Source: Paulinella micropora
Taxonomy: Eukaryota; Cercozoa; Imbricatea; Euglyphida; Paulinellidae
Direction of reading: 5' to 3'
NCBI GenBank assembly: GCA_019918135.1
Contig: WBZZ01000897.1
Span: 587,501-651,500 of the forward strand
DNA: 64,000 bases
The translations under genes were made by a program, and so were the position numbers. Numbering within the stretch: position 1 is the stretch's first letter; every line of letters begins with the position of its first letter. The notes under the pieces were generated by a model. That model ran no database searches and was not told where the DNA came from. It saw only the letters and a program-made list of their open reading frames with translations. This document shows, piece after piece, positions 9,180 to 16,816 of this stretch.

Positions 9180-9221
9180 TCCGCTTGCGGACAAATGACA
9201 CAACACACGTGTTGTGTCTAA
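9178..9221 (+). terminator. Double hairpin after core-protein gene
   Basis: GTCCGC-TT-GCGGAC followed by GACACAACAC-AC-GTGTTGTGTC, starting at the stop codon. A candidate 3'-end or processing signal, like the hairpins that end transcripts in mimiviruses. Confidence 0.5.
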
Positions 9222-9270
9222 TTCTAAAAAAATAATTTGATATAACAGAAATATTTTTTTGTTTTATATA

Positions 9271-10083
9271 ATGAAAACGAAGAAACAGAAATTAAGACCC
9301 CCGCGGGTTTATAGAAACAAAAGCGGGAAGCCGTATATTATCCAGAAGGGTAAAAAATATTATCTTAATTTTGGCAAGAAAACAAATGATATGAGCACAC
9401 TTCAAATCGTTAAACTTTTTATGAAATACTTAAGCAGACCGAGGACAACTAAGAGAATGAAGACAAAGAAGGAAGAAAATCTCCGACGTGTCGGAGATAT
9501 GAGAAAAGTCCAGAGTCTGTCTGAGATTGAGCAGAATACGAGAACAGCCATTAATGACCACTTAGACAAACTTAAGAAGGAGAAATACGAAAAGATTGAT
9601 GAGATTGACCAAAAAGAGAAAAAAGCACAGGCGGATGCTGAAGAAGAAAAGAAGAGACAAGAAAGAAAAGACATAGCAGATGCTAAGGAAAGACAAGAAA
9701 TAATGGATAGGGAACATAAAAGACAACTGGCGGAGATTAAGGAAAGACAGGAAGAAAAGGATAGGGAACAGAAGAAGGAACAACGACTTATTCAGGAACT
9801 AGAGGCAGAACGACGACATAGACAGGGTTTATTGATGGCTCCACTAGCCCCGCCTATGATAAAACCGCCACCGCCACCACCACAAGGACGACCGCCAAGG
9901 AGAACGAAGGGAGTTATTGTAAAGGATGCGGAAGAAGAGGAGAAACATAAACAAACAAAACGGGAAAAAATAATTGATGGTATGTTTGCTGAGACTATTA
10001 GAAAGAAACGACGAAATGCACATCCTTCTAATGAAAAGATTATTCAAAAACTAAGATTCATTGGGCATGTATCCCTGACATAA
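9271..10083 (+). CDS. Coiled-coil/proline-rich virion-associated protein
   Basis: About 270 aa from ATG 9271. The conserved N-terminal domain (PPRVYRNKSGKPYI, YLNFGKKTND, STLQIVKLFMKYL) is shared with E2 and E3. A long Glu/Lys/Gln coiled coil (about 90-180) and a Pro-rich patch (PPPPPP) follow. The equivalent protein in E2 is 392 aa. Here the reading frame ends at 10083, but E3 homology continues in the frame of the next ORF, so a frameshift near 10060 has probably truncated it. Palindrome 9479-9498 adds NLRRVGD. E3 is exactly 21 bp shorter there. Confidence 0.75.
   Translation: MKTKKQKLRPPRVYRNKSGKPYIIQKGKKYYLNFGKKTNDMSTLQIVKLFMKYLSRPRTTKRMKTKKEENLRRVGDMRKVQSLSEIEQNTRTAINDHLDKLKKEKYEKIDEIDQKEKKAQADAEEEKKRQERKDIADAKERQEIMDREHKRQLAEIKERQEEKDREQKKEQRLIQELEAERRHRQGLLMAPLAPPMIKPPPPPPQGRPPRRTKGVIVKDAEEEEKHKQTKREKIIDGMFAETIRKKRRNAHPSNEKIIQKLRFIGHVSLT
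9479..9498. repeat. 20-bp palindrome copy 7 (coiled-coil gene)
   Basis: ATCTCCGACGTGTCGGAGAT, encodes NLRRVGD. The E3 site is 21 bp shorter. Confidence 0.95.
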
Positions 10084-10118
10084 AACCATCAAGAGGTGGT
10101 AAAATAAACTATTCTGAA

Positions 10119-10940
10119 ATGTTAAAACAATGGCTATACAAAAGTCCAATTATAACTGAACAAGTGTTGAATTCACAACAAGCATGGGTTGAATTTGATT
10201 TATGGAGAGAAGGTGCGGTAGCAAAAAAGAAAGAAGAAGTAGACAATCTCCAACGTGTTGGAGATAACAAGGAGAACAAAGAAGAACAAGACAATAAAGA
10301 AGAACAAGACAATAAAGAAGAACAGGACAATAAAGAAGAACAACCCATTATACAAGAGCCTGAAGATGCGCAAGCAAATATGACTGAAGCAGAAACCGAA
10401 CCAGAATCAGATGCGGTAGGAATTGGATTATCTCCAACTAGCGGAAAAGGTTTAATGACGAGTGAAATCAACGACATAATGAAAAAACATGACTGGTATT
10501 TAGGAACGATTGCGAGTGATGAAATATACAAATTAAATCCCGAAAAAAGAAGGCAATACGGATTTATTATGAATACTGACCCGAGCAATAAAAAAGGACA
10601 ACACTGGATGGCCGTTTACTGCTCTTTAGATGGCGATAGAAGTGTTGAAGTATATGACCCGCTAGCAGAATATCAACCGACTGAAGACTTTCAACAACAA
10701 ATGAAACGGCTAATAGATAAAAGTAATCCAAGCACATACCTGCTTATGAAAGTAAATAAGGTTAAAAATCAATCAAACACCTCAGACACGTGTGGTTGGC
10801 ATAGCATGAGATTTTTAATGGAAAGAGCGAAAGGCAACCGCTTTAAATTTGCAAGCGGTTATACAGATTTAAAAGAAGACGAAGCGGAGAAATTAAAAGC
10901 ACAGAATGGTTATGGTGATGCTTTTAACACATTCATCTGA
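10119..10940 (+). CDS. Adenain/Ulp1-like cysteine protease
   Basis: 273 aa. The first about 45 residues resemble the tail of the preceding coiled-coil protein of E3, followed by a palindrome (10246-10265), four NKEEQD repeats, then the protease domain from about 105. Catalytic features: HWMAVY (His), YDPL (Asp), Gln in NQSNTSD, and DTCGWHSMR (Cys). It is the expected maturation protease cutting capsid precursors. The domain is well conserved with E2 and E3. The frame is open upstream of the ATG to about 10035, so the true start is uncertain. Confidence 0.9.
   Translation: MLKQWLYKSPIITEQVLNSQQAWVEFDLWREGAVAKKKEEVDNLQRVGDNKENKEEQDNKEEQDNKEEQDNKEEQPIIQEPEDAQANMTEAETEPESDAVGIGLSPTSGKGLMTSEINDIMKKHDWYLGTIASDEIYKLNPEKRRQYGFIMNTDPSNKKGQHWMAVYCSLDGDRSVEVYDPLAEYQPTEDFQQQMKRLIDKSNPSTYLLMKVNKVKNQSNTSDTCGWHSMRFLMERAKGNRFKFASGYTDLKEDEAEKLKAQNGYGDAFNTFI
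10246..10265. repeat. 20-bp palindrome copy 8 (protease leader)
   Basis: ATCTCCAACGTGTTGGAGAT, encodes NLQRVGD just before the NKEEQD repeats. Confidence 0.95.
10267..10344 (+). repeat. 18-bp tandem repeat (NKEEQD) in protease gene
   Basis: About four units of ACAATAAAGAAGAACAAG, in frame, giving an acidic linker between leader and protease domain. Absent from E2 and E3, where the linker is Pro/Thr- or Pro/Gln-rich. Confidence 0.85.
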
Positions 10941-10949
10941 ATTATGTAT

Positions 10950-10982
10950 TAAATAAAAGAATATAAAAGAATATAAAAGAAT
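10950..10982 (+). promoter_or_regulatory. Triplicated TATAAAAGAA leader
   Basis: Three tandem AAAAGAATAT units directly upstream of the GIY-YIG ATG. The same ATATAAAAGAATA leader precedes the HNH gene (7196-7209), and TATAAAAG precedes the E3 ATPase (51515). A likely TATA-type promoter carried with the nuclease genes. Confidence 0.5.
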
Positions 10983-11591
10983 ATGCCAGACTACAAACAA
11001 GGAAAGATTTATTCAATCAGGTCTCACCAGACAGACGAAATTTATATTGGTTCAACAACTCAAACATTAGCACAGAGAATTGCTAAGCATAGAATAAATT
11101 ATAAAAGTTGGAAGAATGGAAAGTCAAAATATACATCGTCTTTTGAAATTATTAAATATGATGATGCCTACATTGAATTAGTTGAATTATTTCAGTGTGA
11201 TAATAAAATGGAATTACTTAAACAAGAAGGTAATCATATTAGAAAACTAGATTGTGTGAATAAGCGTATTGCGGGAAGGGAAAAGGTAGAATACTACCAA
11301 GAAAATAAAACTGAAATATTGGAAAAAAATAATTACTATAAAGAACAAAGAAGAACTGAGTTATGCGAAAAACAAAAGAAATATTATTTAGAACATAAAA
11401 AAGAAAAAAGTGAGTATGACAAAAAATATAGATGTAAAAATAAATGTAAAGAAAGAGAGAGACAACAAAGAAAATACGTTTGTGAGTGTGGTGTTGAATT
11501 GACTATTTGTAAAAGAAATAGACATAATAAAACACAAAATCACATTAGTAGTTTATATAATTTTGAAGATATCCAAAAATTATTCGTATAA
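10983..11591 (+). CDS. GIY-YIG nuclease with C-terminal zinc finger (1)
   Basis: 202 aa. The N-terminal GIY-YIG core shows GKIYSIRS...EIYIGSTTQTLAQRIAKHR, with the usual Arg and a downstream Glu (QEGNHI). A lysine/glutamate-rich helical linker (about 100-160) leads to a finger CECG...RHNKTQNH with spacing C-x-C-x11-H-x5-H. It lies between protease and penton genes, which are not separated by a gene in E2 or E3, so it is an insertion of a homing-type nuclease. Confidence 0.9.
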   Translation: MPDYKQGKIYSIRSHQTDEIYIGSTTQTLAQRIAKHRINYKSWKNGKSKYTSSFEIIKYDDAYIELVELFQCDNKMELLKQEGNHIRKLDCVNKRIAGREKVEYYQENKTEILEKNNYYKEQRRTELCEKQKKYYLEHKKEKSEYDKKYRCKNKCKERERQQRKYVCECGVELTICKRNRHNKTQNHISSLYNFEDIQKLFV

Positions 11592-11597
11592 TATACA

Positions 11598-12409
11598 ATG
11601 GACTACAAAGGCGGGCGAAATAGTGGTATTTATTATATCAACAGCAAAAATAGGATAACGGGGACGGACAGCGACTTTACACACGAAATAAACTTAAAAT
11701 CACTAGACAATCCCACACATTGTAAAATTCTTCATATCTATGTGCCGAAGTCGTATTACTCTGTTGCCAGTCCTTACAATACTTTTACATTATCCGAAGA
11801 CGGGTATGAAACTTTAATTACGATACCTGAGGGAAACTACACAATGAACAACTTAAAAAATAAGTTATCTGAGATACTGACGGCAGAAAGTCCGAATGAC
11901 TATACTTATGTGGTATCTAGTAATAATACCAACACAGACCCCGAGGACGGCAAATTAACATTTACTGTGTCAAACAATGGAGGTATTCAACCGCGATTTA
12001 TATTTGATGGTGATACTCGTATTCATGAGGTAATGGGTTTTGATAGAAATTCAACTATTTCTTTGCTAATGATTTTATTAAATCTCCAAATGTAATTATT
12101 CTAACTGGTGAAAAGACTTTATATCTTCAATCGGATTTAGTGAATGAAGGAGATAATCATGTGCTTCAAGAAATATACACGGCAAACGAAATCCCGTTTG
12201 GTGCTGTCATTTATGATGGCTCTGGTAGTGAATACGGGAAAACATTATCCGCAAGTTCTAATAATGTGTTTAGGTTTTACCTGACGGACGAAAACGACCA
12301 AGCGATTAATCTTAATGGTTTGGGTATCGTTATGACCTTATTGGTTTATCGTGAAACTAATTATTTTAATTTATTTAATTCGTTTTTCAATTTGTTAAAA
12401 TCGCGGTAA
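11598..12409 (+). pseudogene. Minor capsid (penton-type) protein, one frameshift
   Basis: Starts at 11598 with YYINSKNRITGTDSDFTHEI, then HCKILHIYVPKSYYSV.SPYNTFTL. This N-terminal pattern is that of the Polinton/virophage penton protein (single jelly roll). The frame breaks near 12050 where one T is missing relative to E3, and continues from about 12055 to 12409 with VLQEIYTANEIPFG and VMTLLVYRETNYF. The intact E2 homologue is 270 aa. Followed by short hairpins (12409-12450) and the capsid gene. Confidence 0.88.
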
Positions 12410-12465
12410 TTTATCCCTTGGGACAATTGTCGATAGCCTGCTATTGACTTAATTATTTTAGAATT

Positions 12466-12500
12466 ATTTATTTTTTTCTATAAATATATTCTCGTGAATT
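12466..12500 (+). promoter_or_regulatory. Conserved capsid-gene promoter candidate
   Basis: ATTTTTTTCTATAAATATAT followed by TCTCGTGAATTAGTT is conserved upstream of the capsid gene in E3 (55496-55535) although surrounding spacer differs. The TCTATAAATA core is TATA-like. Likely late promoter. Confidence 0.5.
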
Positions 12501-12540
12501 AGTTAATCTACGCTACTTCAAAAAAAAAACAAAAGCAAAA

Positions 12541-13995
12541 ATGCCAGTAATGTATGGTGGTGAGTTGGTTCATCAGACTAAGGAACTGCTCACTGGTAAG
12601 TATGAATTGAACAAACTTACTGCCCGTGAAGGGTCGGCTGATGTTAACATTACAACTGCTGGTGGAAATGAAAGCACCTTTGAAATCCCTACTCGTCCTT
12701 TGAACCTTGCGAGGTCGGTGTTGCGATTTACTTACACACCTGCCGCATCTGCTGGTTATAATCGTAATATGTTTATGGACTGCTTGCCAATGATACAAAG
12801 AATTGAACTGCGAAGCCGAAGCGGTCAATATTTGTGTAATCTTCAACACGTGGGCAATTACACTAAGATGATTTGGAAGCCCGAAATTAAGTATGAAAAA
12901 TTTATGGCACTTGAAAACCACGGGGGTGGTGTATCTAGCGGGGCTATGCTTCAAAAGTGTAATGCGGGAAAAGTTGAAATCGGAAGTGTAGCAGAAAGAA
13001 AGGCAATTACTGATGCGGGTGTGCTTGCAGATTTAAGAGGGGCGATTCAAACATACTACAAAGTGCCACTTGTTAATGCTCGCCGTCATAATGATACCGC
13101 TCTAGCCGATAGCACTGCTGGAGATTATAGCCTTGTTAATGTTCCTTTTGAGGAGGCTAAGTATTTTGAAGGAGGCGGTAATGGAACGGCTACACCTGTC
13201 ATTAAAGTTAAACTTCCGTTGGGTATGATTTTTGGAACTATTTTTGAATTAGATAAGACTATCGGTTTTAATGAAATTTTGGATTTGCGAATTGTGTGGG
13301 AGGGTACTAATCGCTCTACTTTCTATGGAACTAATGCAAGCAGTATTTCTACTGGTGCTGCACAGGTGGCTGTTGGTGCTACTATTTCAAACTTGAATCT
13401 GTTTCTTGCCGTAGAGACTGACCCAAATGTCGTCCTTGGCGTACAGCAGAAGATTGCGGGAGAAGGTTTCCCATTTAAGATTGAATACCCTATCTCTTGG
13501 AAGCAGACCCTCCAAACACAAAACCAAAATTTCGTAGTAAAAATGAACCGCTCACAGGGTGAGAGAATTAGAAGAATTTATACTTCCGCATTCCACAATG
13601 ATGAAAATAAAAATACCGCTTTTGACAATGATAACAGATCGGATGCCAAGATTATTTCATATTATACAACTCTGGATGGCTCTCGTCTTCAACAATTTGA
13701 CATTGACACCTCTGAGAATGAAGACTATATGATTTTGAAGGATAAGTTGAAGGGTAGTGCTATCCTAAACAGCGATGTCTATCATTACAACTGGTTTCAT
13801 GTGGATACATGGGACAACAACCGCCCACTATGCGATAAAGATACTGACGGCTATGAGGTGAGTGGTCTGAGCCTTGACACTGAGAGGCGATATGAGTTCG
13901 TTTCAACTACTGCTGGAAACAATCTTAACCATTACACTTTTGCCATTCTTCAACGAAGTGTGCTTGTGAAGGGAATTGAAATTCTAATGTCGTAA
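12541..13995 (+). CDS. Major capsid protein (double-jelly-roll type)
   Basis: 484 aa, intact. The N-terminus GGELVHQTKELLTGKYELNKL.REGS, followed by TTAGG...F.IPTRPLNLARSVLRFTY, is shared with E3 and, more distantly, with the 521-aa E2 protein. Length, position after the penton gene and the EKTI/PF.IEYP and RRIYTSAFH segments fit the Polinton-like major capsid family, which builds the icosahedral shell as trimers. Identification rests on synteny and family length as well as sequence. The segment LQHVGNYTKM resembles the palindrome peptide but is native, since E2 has a homologous stretch. Confidence 0.88.
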   Translation: MPVMYGGELVHQTKELLTGKYELNKLTAREGSADVNITTAGGNESTFEIPTRPLNLARSVLRFTYTPAASAGYNRNMFMDCLPMIQRIELRSRSGQYLCNLQHVGNYTKMIWKPEIKYEKFMALENHGGGVSSGAMLQKCNAGKVEIGSVAERKAITDAGVLADLRGAIQTYYKVPLVNARRHNDTALADSTAGDYSLVNVPFEEAKYFEGGGNGTATPVIKVKLPLGMIFGTIFELDKTIGFNEILDLRIVWEGTNRSTFYGTNASSISTGAAQVAVGATISNLNLFLAVETDPNVVLGVQQKIAGEGFPFKIEYPISWKQTLQTQNQNFVVKMNRSQGERIRRIYTSAFHNDENKNTAFDNDNRSDAKIISYYTTLDGSRLQQFDIDTSENEDYMILKDKLKGSAILNSDVYHYNWFHVDTWDNNRPLCDKDTDGYEVSGLSLDTERRYEFVSTTAGNNLNHYTFAILQRSVLVKGIEILMS

Positions 13996-14047
13996 GAGGC
14001 GATTATTAATTTTGTTAGTTAATTTATTTTTTTATTATTAATATATA

Positions 14048-15277
14048 ATGTCCCACCAACGAAATTTGATAGCACAAAATCCAGACGGCGAATTTATAAA
14101 TGTCAGTGTTGGATACGATGGTAATATTGAAACAAATAATTCAAAAACCGCTTTTGGCGAAGCAGTAGTAGGTCAATTAACACCAGTATTACAAGAAATC
14201 TTTCCATATACCATTAATACTAGGATATGGACAAAAACAGAAACAAAATCGTCTGTGTCATTCTTGAATAATATGGCTGAATTGAAAACAACTGCTAATG
14301 CTACGGCAGATGCTGGATTAGTAAGTAAAAGGAGAATAAAATATAGAACTGGAATGGGTGTCCTCGCCCGCTTTACTGCTATATGGACAACGGATGATAC
14401 AAAAGATTACTATTCATTTATTGGAATAGGAAATGATCTCGTTGATGGATTTTATTTTTACAAAAATCAAGCAGGAATGAATATCGCGCATATCAAAGGA
14501 GGTGTTGCAGTTTATATTGACCAAGAAGACTGGGACGACCCATGCGATGGTAATTTTGCTATGCCGAACTTAGACTGGAGCAAAGGAAATGTATTTCAAA
14601 TTCAATTTCAGTATCTTGGGTTTGGTGCTATTAAGTTTTATATTGAAAATCCAATAACAGGATTATTTCAATTAGTTCATATGATTGAGTATGCGAATGC
14701 GAATGAAGGTGTAAGCCTGCGAAATACAACATTACCTTTTACGGCAGTCATGAGAAATGATGCAAAGACTGGAATACAAATTCTTAAAACGGCGAGTGCT
14801 AGTTTATTTATTGAGGGCTCAAATACTATTAATACCAGTATTACAAATACTGCGGAACGAGACGAAAAAACGAGCACCACTGAAAGCCCCATTTTAAGTA
14901 TCAGGAATAAAGCACTATTCAATAATAGCCTCACCAACTATTCAAATGTCTTTCCTTCCTTGGTAAGTATTGCAAATGAAGATACTAAGTCAAATGTCGT
15001 CAGAATGGTATTGAATGGGACACTAACAGGGGCTGGTTTTGCTGATGTTGATGCCACAACTTCAATCGTAGATACAGACACAAAAGCAACCGCTATCGCC
15101 AACGGAACGACAATTTTTAAGATTTATGTAAATGCCGCCTCAACTCAACAGATTAATCTCAGAACATACGATATTCAATTAACACCGAACGATGTTTTGA
15201 CATTCACACAGAAGGCTGTGACGGCAGGTGCTGGTAGCAATATTAATGTTATCGCTAACTTTATTGAAGACCAGTGA
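14048..15277 (+). CDS. Spike-like beta-rich virion protein, unknown
   Basis: 409 aa. Starts MSHQRNLIAQNPDGEFINV and is conserved in E2 (28587-29840) and, broken, in E3. Beta-rich pattern with Trp/Phe-rich core (VLARFTAIWTTDD, FQIQFQYLGFGAIKFYIENP), which could be a lectin- or jelly-roll-type fold. Always directly downstream of the capsid gene and ends NFIEDQ in all copies. Similar proteins occur in Polinton-like viruses without known function. Inferred as a surface or spike component. Confidence 0.75.
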   Translation: MSHQRNLIAQNPDGEFINVSVGYDGNIETNNSKTAFGEAVVGQLTPVLQEIFPYTINTRIWTKTETKSSVSFLNNMAELKTTANATADAGLVSKRRIKYRTGMGVLARFTAIWTTDDTKDYYSFIGIGNDLVDGFYFYKNQAGMNIAHIKGGVAVYIDQEDWDDPCDGNFAMPNLDWSKGNVFQIQFQYLGFGAIKFYIENPITGLFQLVHMIEYANANEGVSLRNTTLPFTAVMRNDAKTGIQILKTASASLFIEGSNTINTSITNTAERDEKTSTTESPILSIRNKALFNNSLTNYSNVFPSLVSIANEDTKSNVVRMVLNGTLTGAGFADVDATTSIVDTDTKATAIANGTTIFKIYVNAASTQQINLRTYDIQLTPNDVLTFTQKAVTAGAGSNINVIANFIEDQ

Positions 15278-15335
15278 TGTGGATGGAAGGATGGAGTAAT
15301 TTTATGTTAAATATAAACTCCAACCATTATATAAA

Positions 15336-15845
15336 ATGGGCTACAACAAATATCAGAATGGAAAAATCTACAAACTTATATGTAATAAGACTGGTGAGGT
15401 GTATATCGGAAGCACGATTAAAACATTAGAGCAGAGAGTTAAATCTCACACATATCTTTGGAATGAATACAAAAAAGGAAAAACAAATTACACATATTCA
15501 TATTCAATTATAGAAAGGAATGACTATAGGATTGAATTGATTGAAACTTTCCCTTGTGATAGCCACCTTGAATTAGAACAGAGAGAAGGATACTGGATAA
15601 GACATACAAAGTGTATAAACGATAATTTTAAAACTGGTATCACAGTCCCATGTAATCAGAACAAAAAAGAATACAATAGACAGTACAAAGAAATTCATAA
15701 GGAGAGATTGAGAGCCCATAATCTAAAAAAAGTTGAATGCCCTTGTGGGAGACGAATTGTTCATTCACACAGAAAAAGACATAAACATTCTACATATCAT
15801 TTAAAGTGGGTTATAAGATGTCATAACGAACTAAATCATTTGTAG
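15336..15845 (+). CDS. GIY-YIG nuclease with C-terminal zinc finger (2)
   Basis: 169 aa. GKIYKLICNKTGEVYIGSTIKTLEQRVKSH is the GIY-YIG core, with Glu in LEQREGYWI. The C-terminal CPCGRRIVHSHRKRHKHSTYH keeps C-x-C-x11-H-x5-H spacing, as in the other GIY-YIG protein. It separates spike and ExoX-like genes that abut in E2 and E3, marking a second independent nuclease insertion in E1. Leader AACCATTATATAAA. Confidence 0.9.
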   Translation: MGYNKYQNGKIYKLICNKTGEVYIGSTIKTLEQRVKSHTYLWNEYKKGKTNYTYSYSIIERNDYRIELIETFPCDSHLELEQREGYWIRHTKCINDNFKTGITVPCNQNKKEYNRQYKEIHKERLRAHNLKKVECPCGRRIVHSHRKRHKHSTYHLKWVIRCHNELNHL

Positions 15846-15878
15846 AAAGCCAAAAAAAAAATACAATAGAACAAAATA

Positions 15879-16334
15879 TCAATTATAAATATTTTTTACC
15901 GCATCTTTGTTATTAAAATAAGGTTGTTGAATTAAATATTCAAGGTATGGTTTATCAATCTTAGCGACATCTTCAATTTTCATTTTTTTATACTTACCAT
16001 ATTGAAGAAAAATATCGGTTTCACTTTGTGCTATTTCTTCGCCGACCTTAGCCTTTATTTCGGTGATACCAGTCTCTTTTAAATCAGTCTCCTTAAAAGG
16101 TGTGCTCGGCTCTTCGTCCAACACGTTTTCTAAACTATCTCCGACGTGTCGGAGATTATTTACTACTTTCACATTATCATCTATGTTGGAAATTCCAACA
16201 TTGGGTTTATATTGCTCATAGAAAGAAACAATGTCGGGTTTAGTCCATTTAATAGTGGGTTTCTTAACTTCGCTGTCAATGTTCCATTTTTCAATTTCAT
16301 TCAAGTAGTCCTGCTTGGTGCTCAGGTCGGTCAT
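15879..16334 (-). CDS. ExoX C-terminal-like small protein 1
   Basis: 151 aa. The N-terminal part (YLNEIEKWNID, WTKPDIVSFYEQYKP) is unknown. The C-terminal part FLQYGKYKKMKIEDVAKIDKPYLEYLIQQPYF is the FGKYKG...P.YL.WL module found at the C-terminus of exonuclease X-type and DUF3820 proteins. Two palindromes lie inside: the 20-bp family at 16137-16156 (NLRHVGD) and a different one at 16183-16201 (NVGISNI), absent from the E3 copy. Probable DNA-repair or replication accessory factor, function unproven. Confidence 0.7.
   Translation of the reverse strand: MTDLSTKQDYLNEIEKWNIDSEVKKPTIKWTKPDIVSFYEQYKPNVGISNIDDNVKVVNNLRHVGDSLENVLDEEPSTPFKETDLKETGITEIKAKVGEEIAQSETDIFLQYGKYKKMKIEDVAKIDKPYLEYLIQQPYFNNKDAVKNIYN
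16137..16156. repeat. 20-bp palindrome copy 9 (ExoX-like 1)
   Basis: ATCTCCGACGTGTCGGAGAT, read NLRHVGD on the minus strand. Confidence 0.95.
16183..16201. repeat. Second palindrome type (ExoX-like 1)
   Basis: ATGTTGGAAATTCCAACAT, 9-bp arms and one central base. The arms look like the main family with halves exchanged. Encodes NVGISNI, missing in E3. Confidence 0.75.
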
Positions 16335-16362
16335 TGGTATATATACTACAAAATAATTTTTA

Positions 16363-16659
16363 TTAAATGTATTTTTTTACTTCACTTTTAATGTCGGTAA
16401 ATTTCTCAAACCAAGGCTGTTTCATAACCCATTCAAGGTAATACTACTATGGCTTATCAATAACCGCTATATCTTGAATTTTCTTACCTTTATACTTACC
16501 AAATGGAAAAGTATCCTTTGGCTTGCCAGCCCGTGCCTTTTCAATCATTTGGATTTCGTCAGTAATTATCTTTTTAACATCGGTAAGAGAAAATGTTTCT
16601 TTTTTATTTTCAATAGAGAGTTTCTCAAACTTCTCGCATAGTCTGGTGAGGGTGGTCAT
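16363..16659 (-). pseudogene. ExoX C-terminal-like small protein 2 (stop-interrupted)
   Basis: Starts at 16659 (MTTLTRLCEKFEKLS), identical to the E2 and E3 starts, and carries FPFGKYKGKKIQDIAVIDKP. After DKP an in-frame TAG TAG TAT replaces nothing present in E2 or E3, a 9-bp insertion (about 16443-16452), after which homology resumes (YLEWVMKQPWF) to a stop at 16363. The insertion truncates the conserved module. The upstream region holds a full plus half palindrome (16751-16785). Confidence 0.7.
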
Positions 16660-16750
16660 AGTATAGTATATGGTATATATTTTATAGAAAAAATAAATAA
16701 ATAAAAAAATTATGAAGTTGTTGTAACTGGACTTCATAATCCCTATCTCT

Positions 16751-16785
16751 ATCTCCGACATGTCGGAGATTTACGTGTCGGAGAT
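16751..16785. repeat. Palindrome copy 10: full plus half unit (upstream of ExoX-like 2)
   Basis: Full ATCTCCGACATGTCGGAGAT, TT, then half ACGTGTCGGAGAT. On the opposite strand this has the same half-AA-full plan as 6012-6046. Confidence 0.9.
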
Positions 16786-16816
16786 TACCTATATTTTTTT
16801 GTTATACTAAATATCC

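Noticed and set aside
10427..10442. ATCTCCAACTAGC in the protease gene as an eroded palindrome
   Set aside because: Only one arm is present and there is no comparable empty site; could be chance.
12838..12862. LQHVGN in the E1 and E3 capsid proteins looks like the palindrome peptide LQHVGD
   Set aside because: The DNA is not palindromic and the E2 capsid has a homologous segment of equal length, so it is native sequence.
16443..16452. AGTAGTAT in the E1 ExoX-like 2 insertion as a trace of the TIR end AGTAGTATAGG
   Set aside because: Only eight bases match and there is no other TIR sequence; simple TAG triplet duplication is enough.
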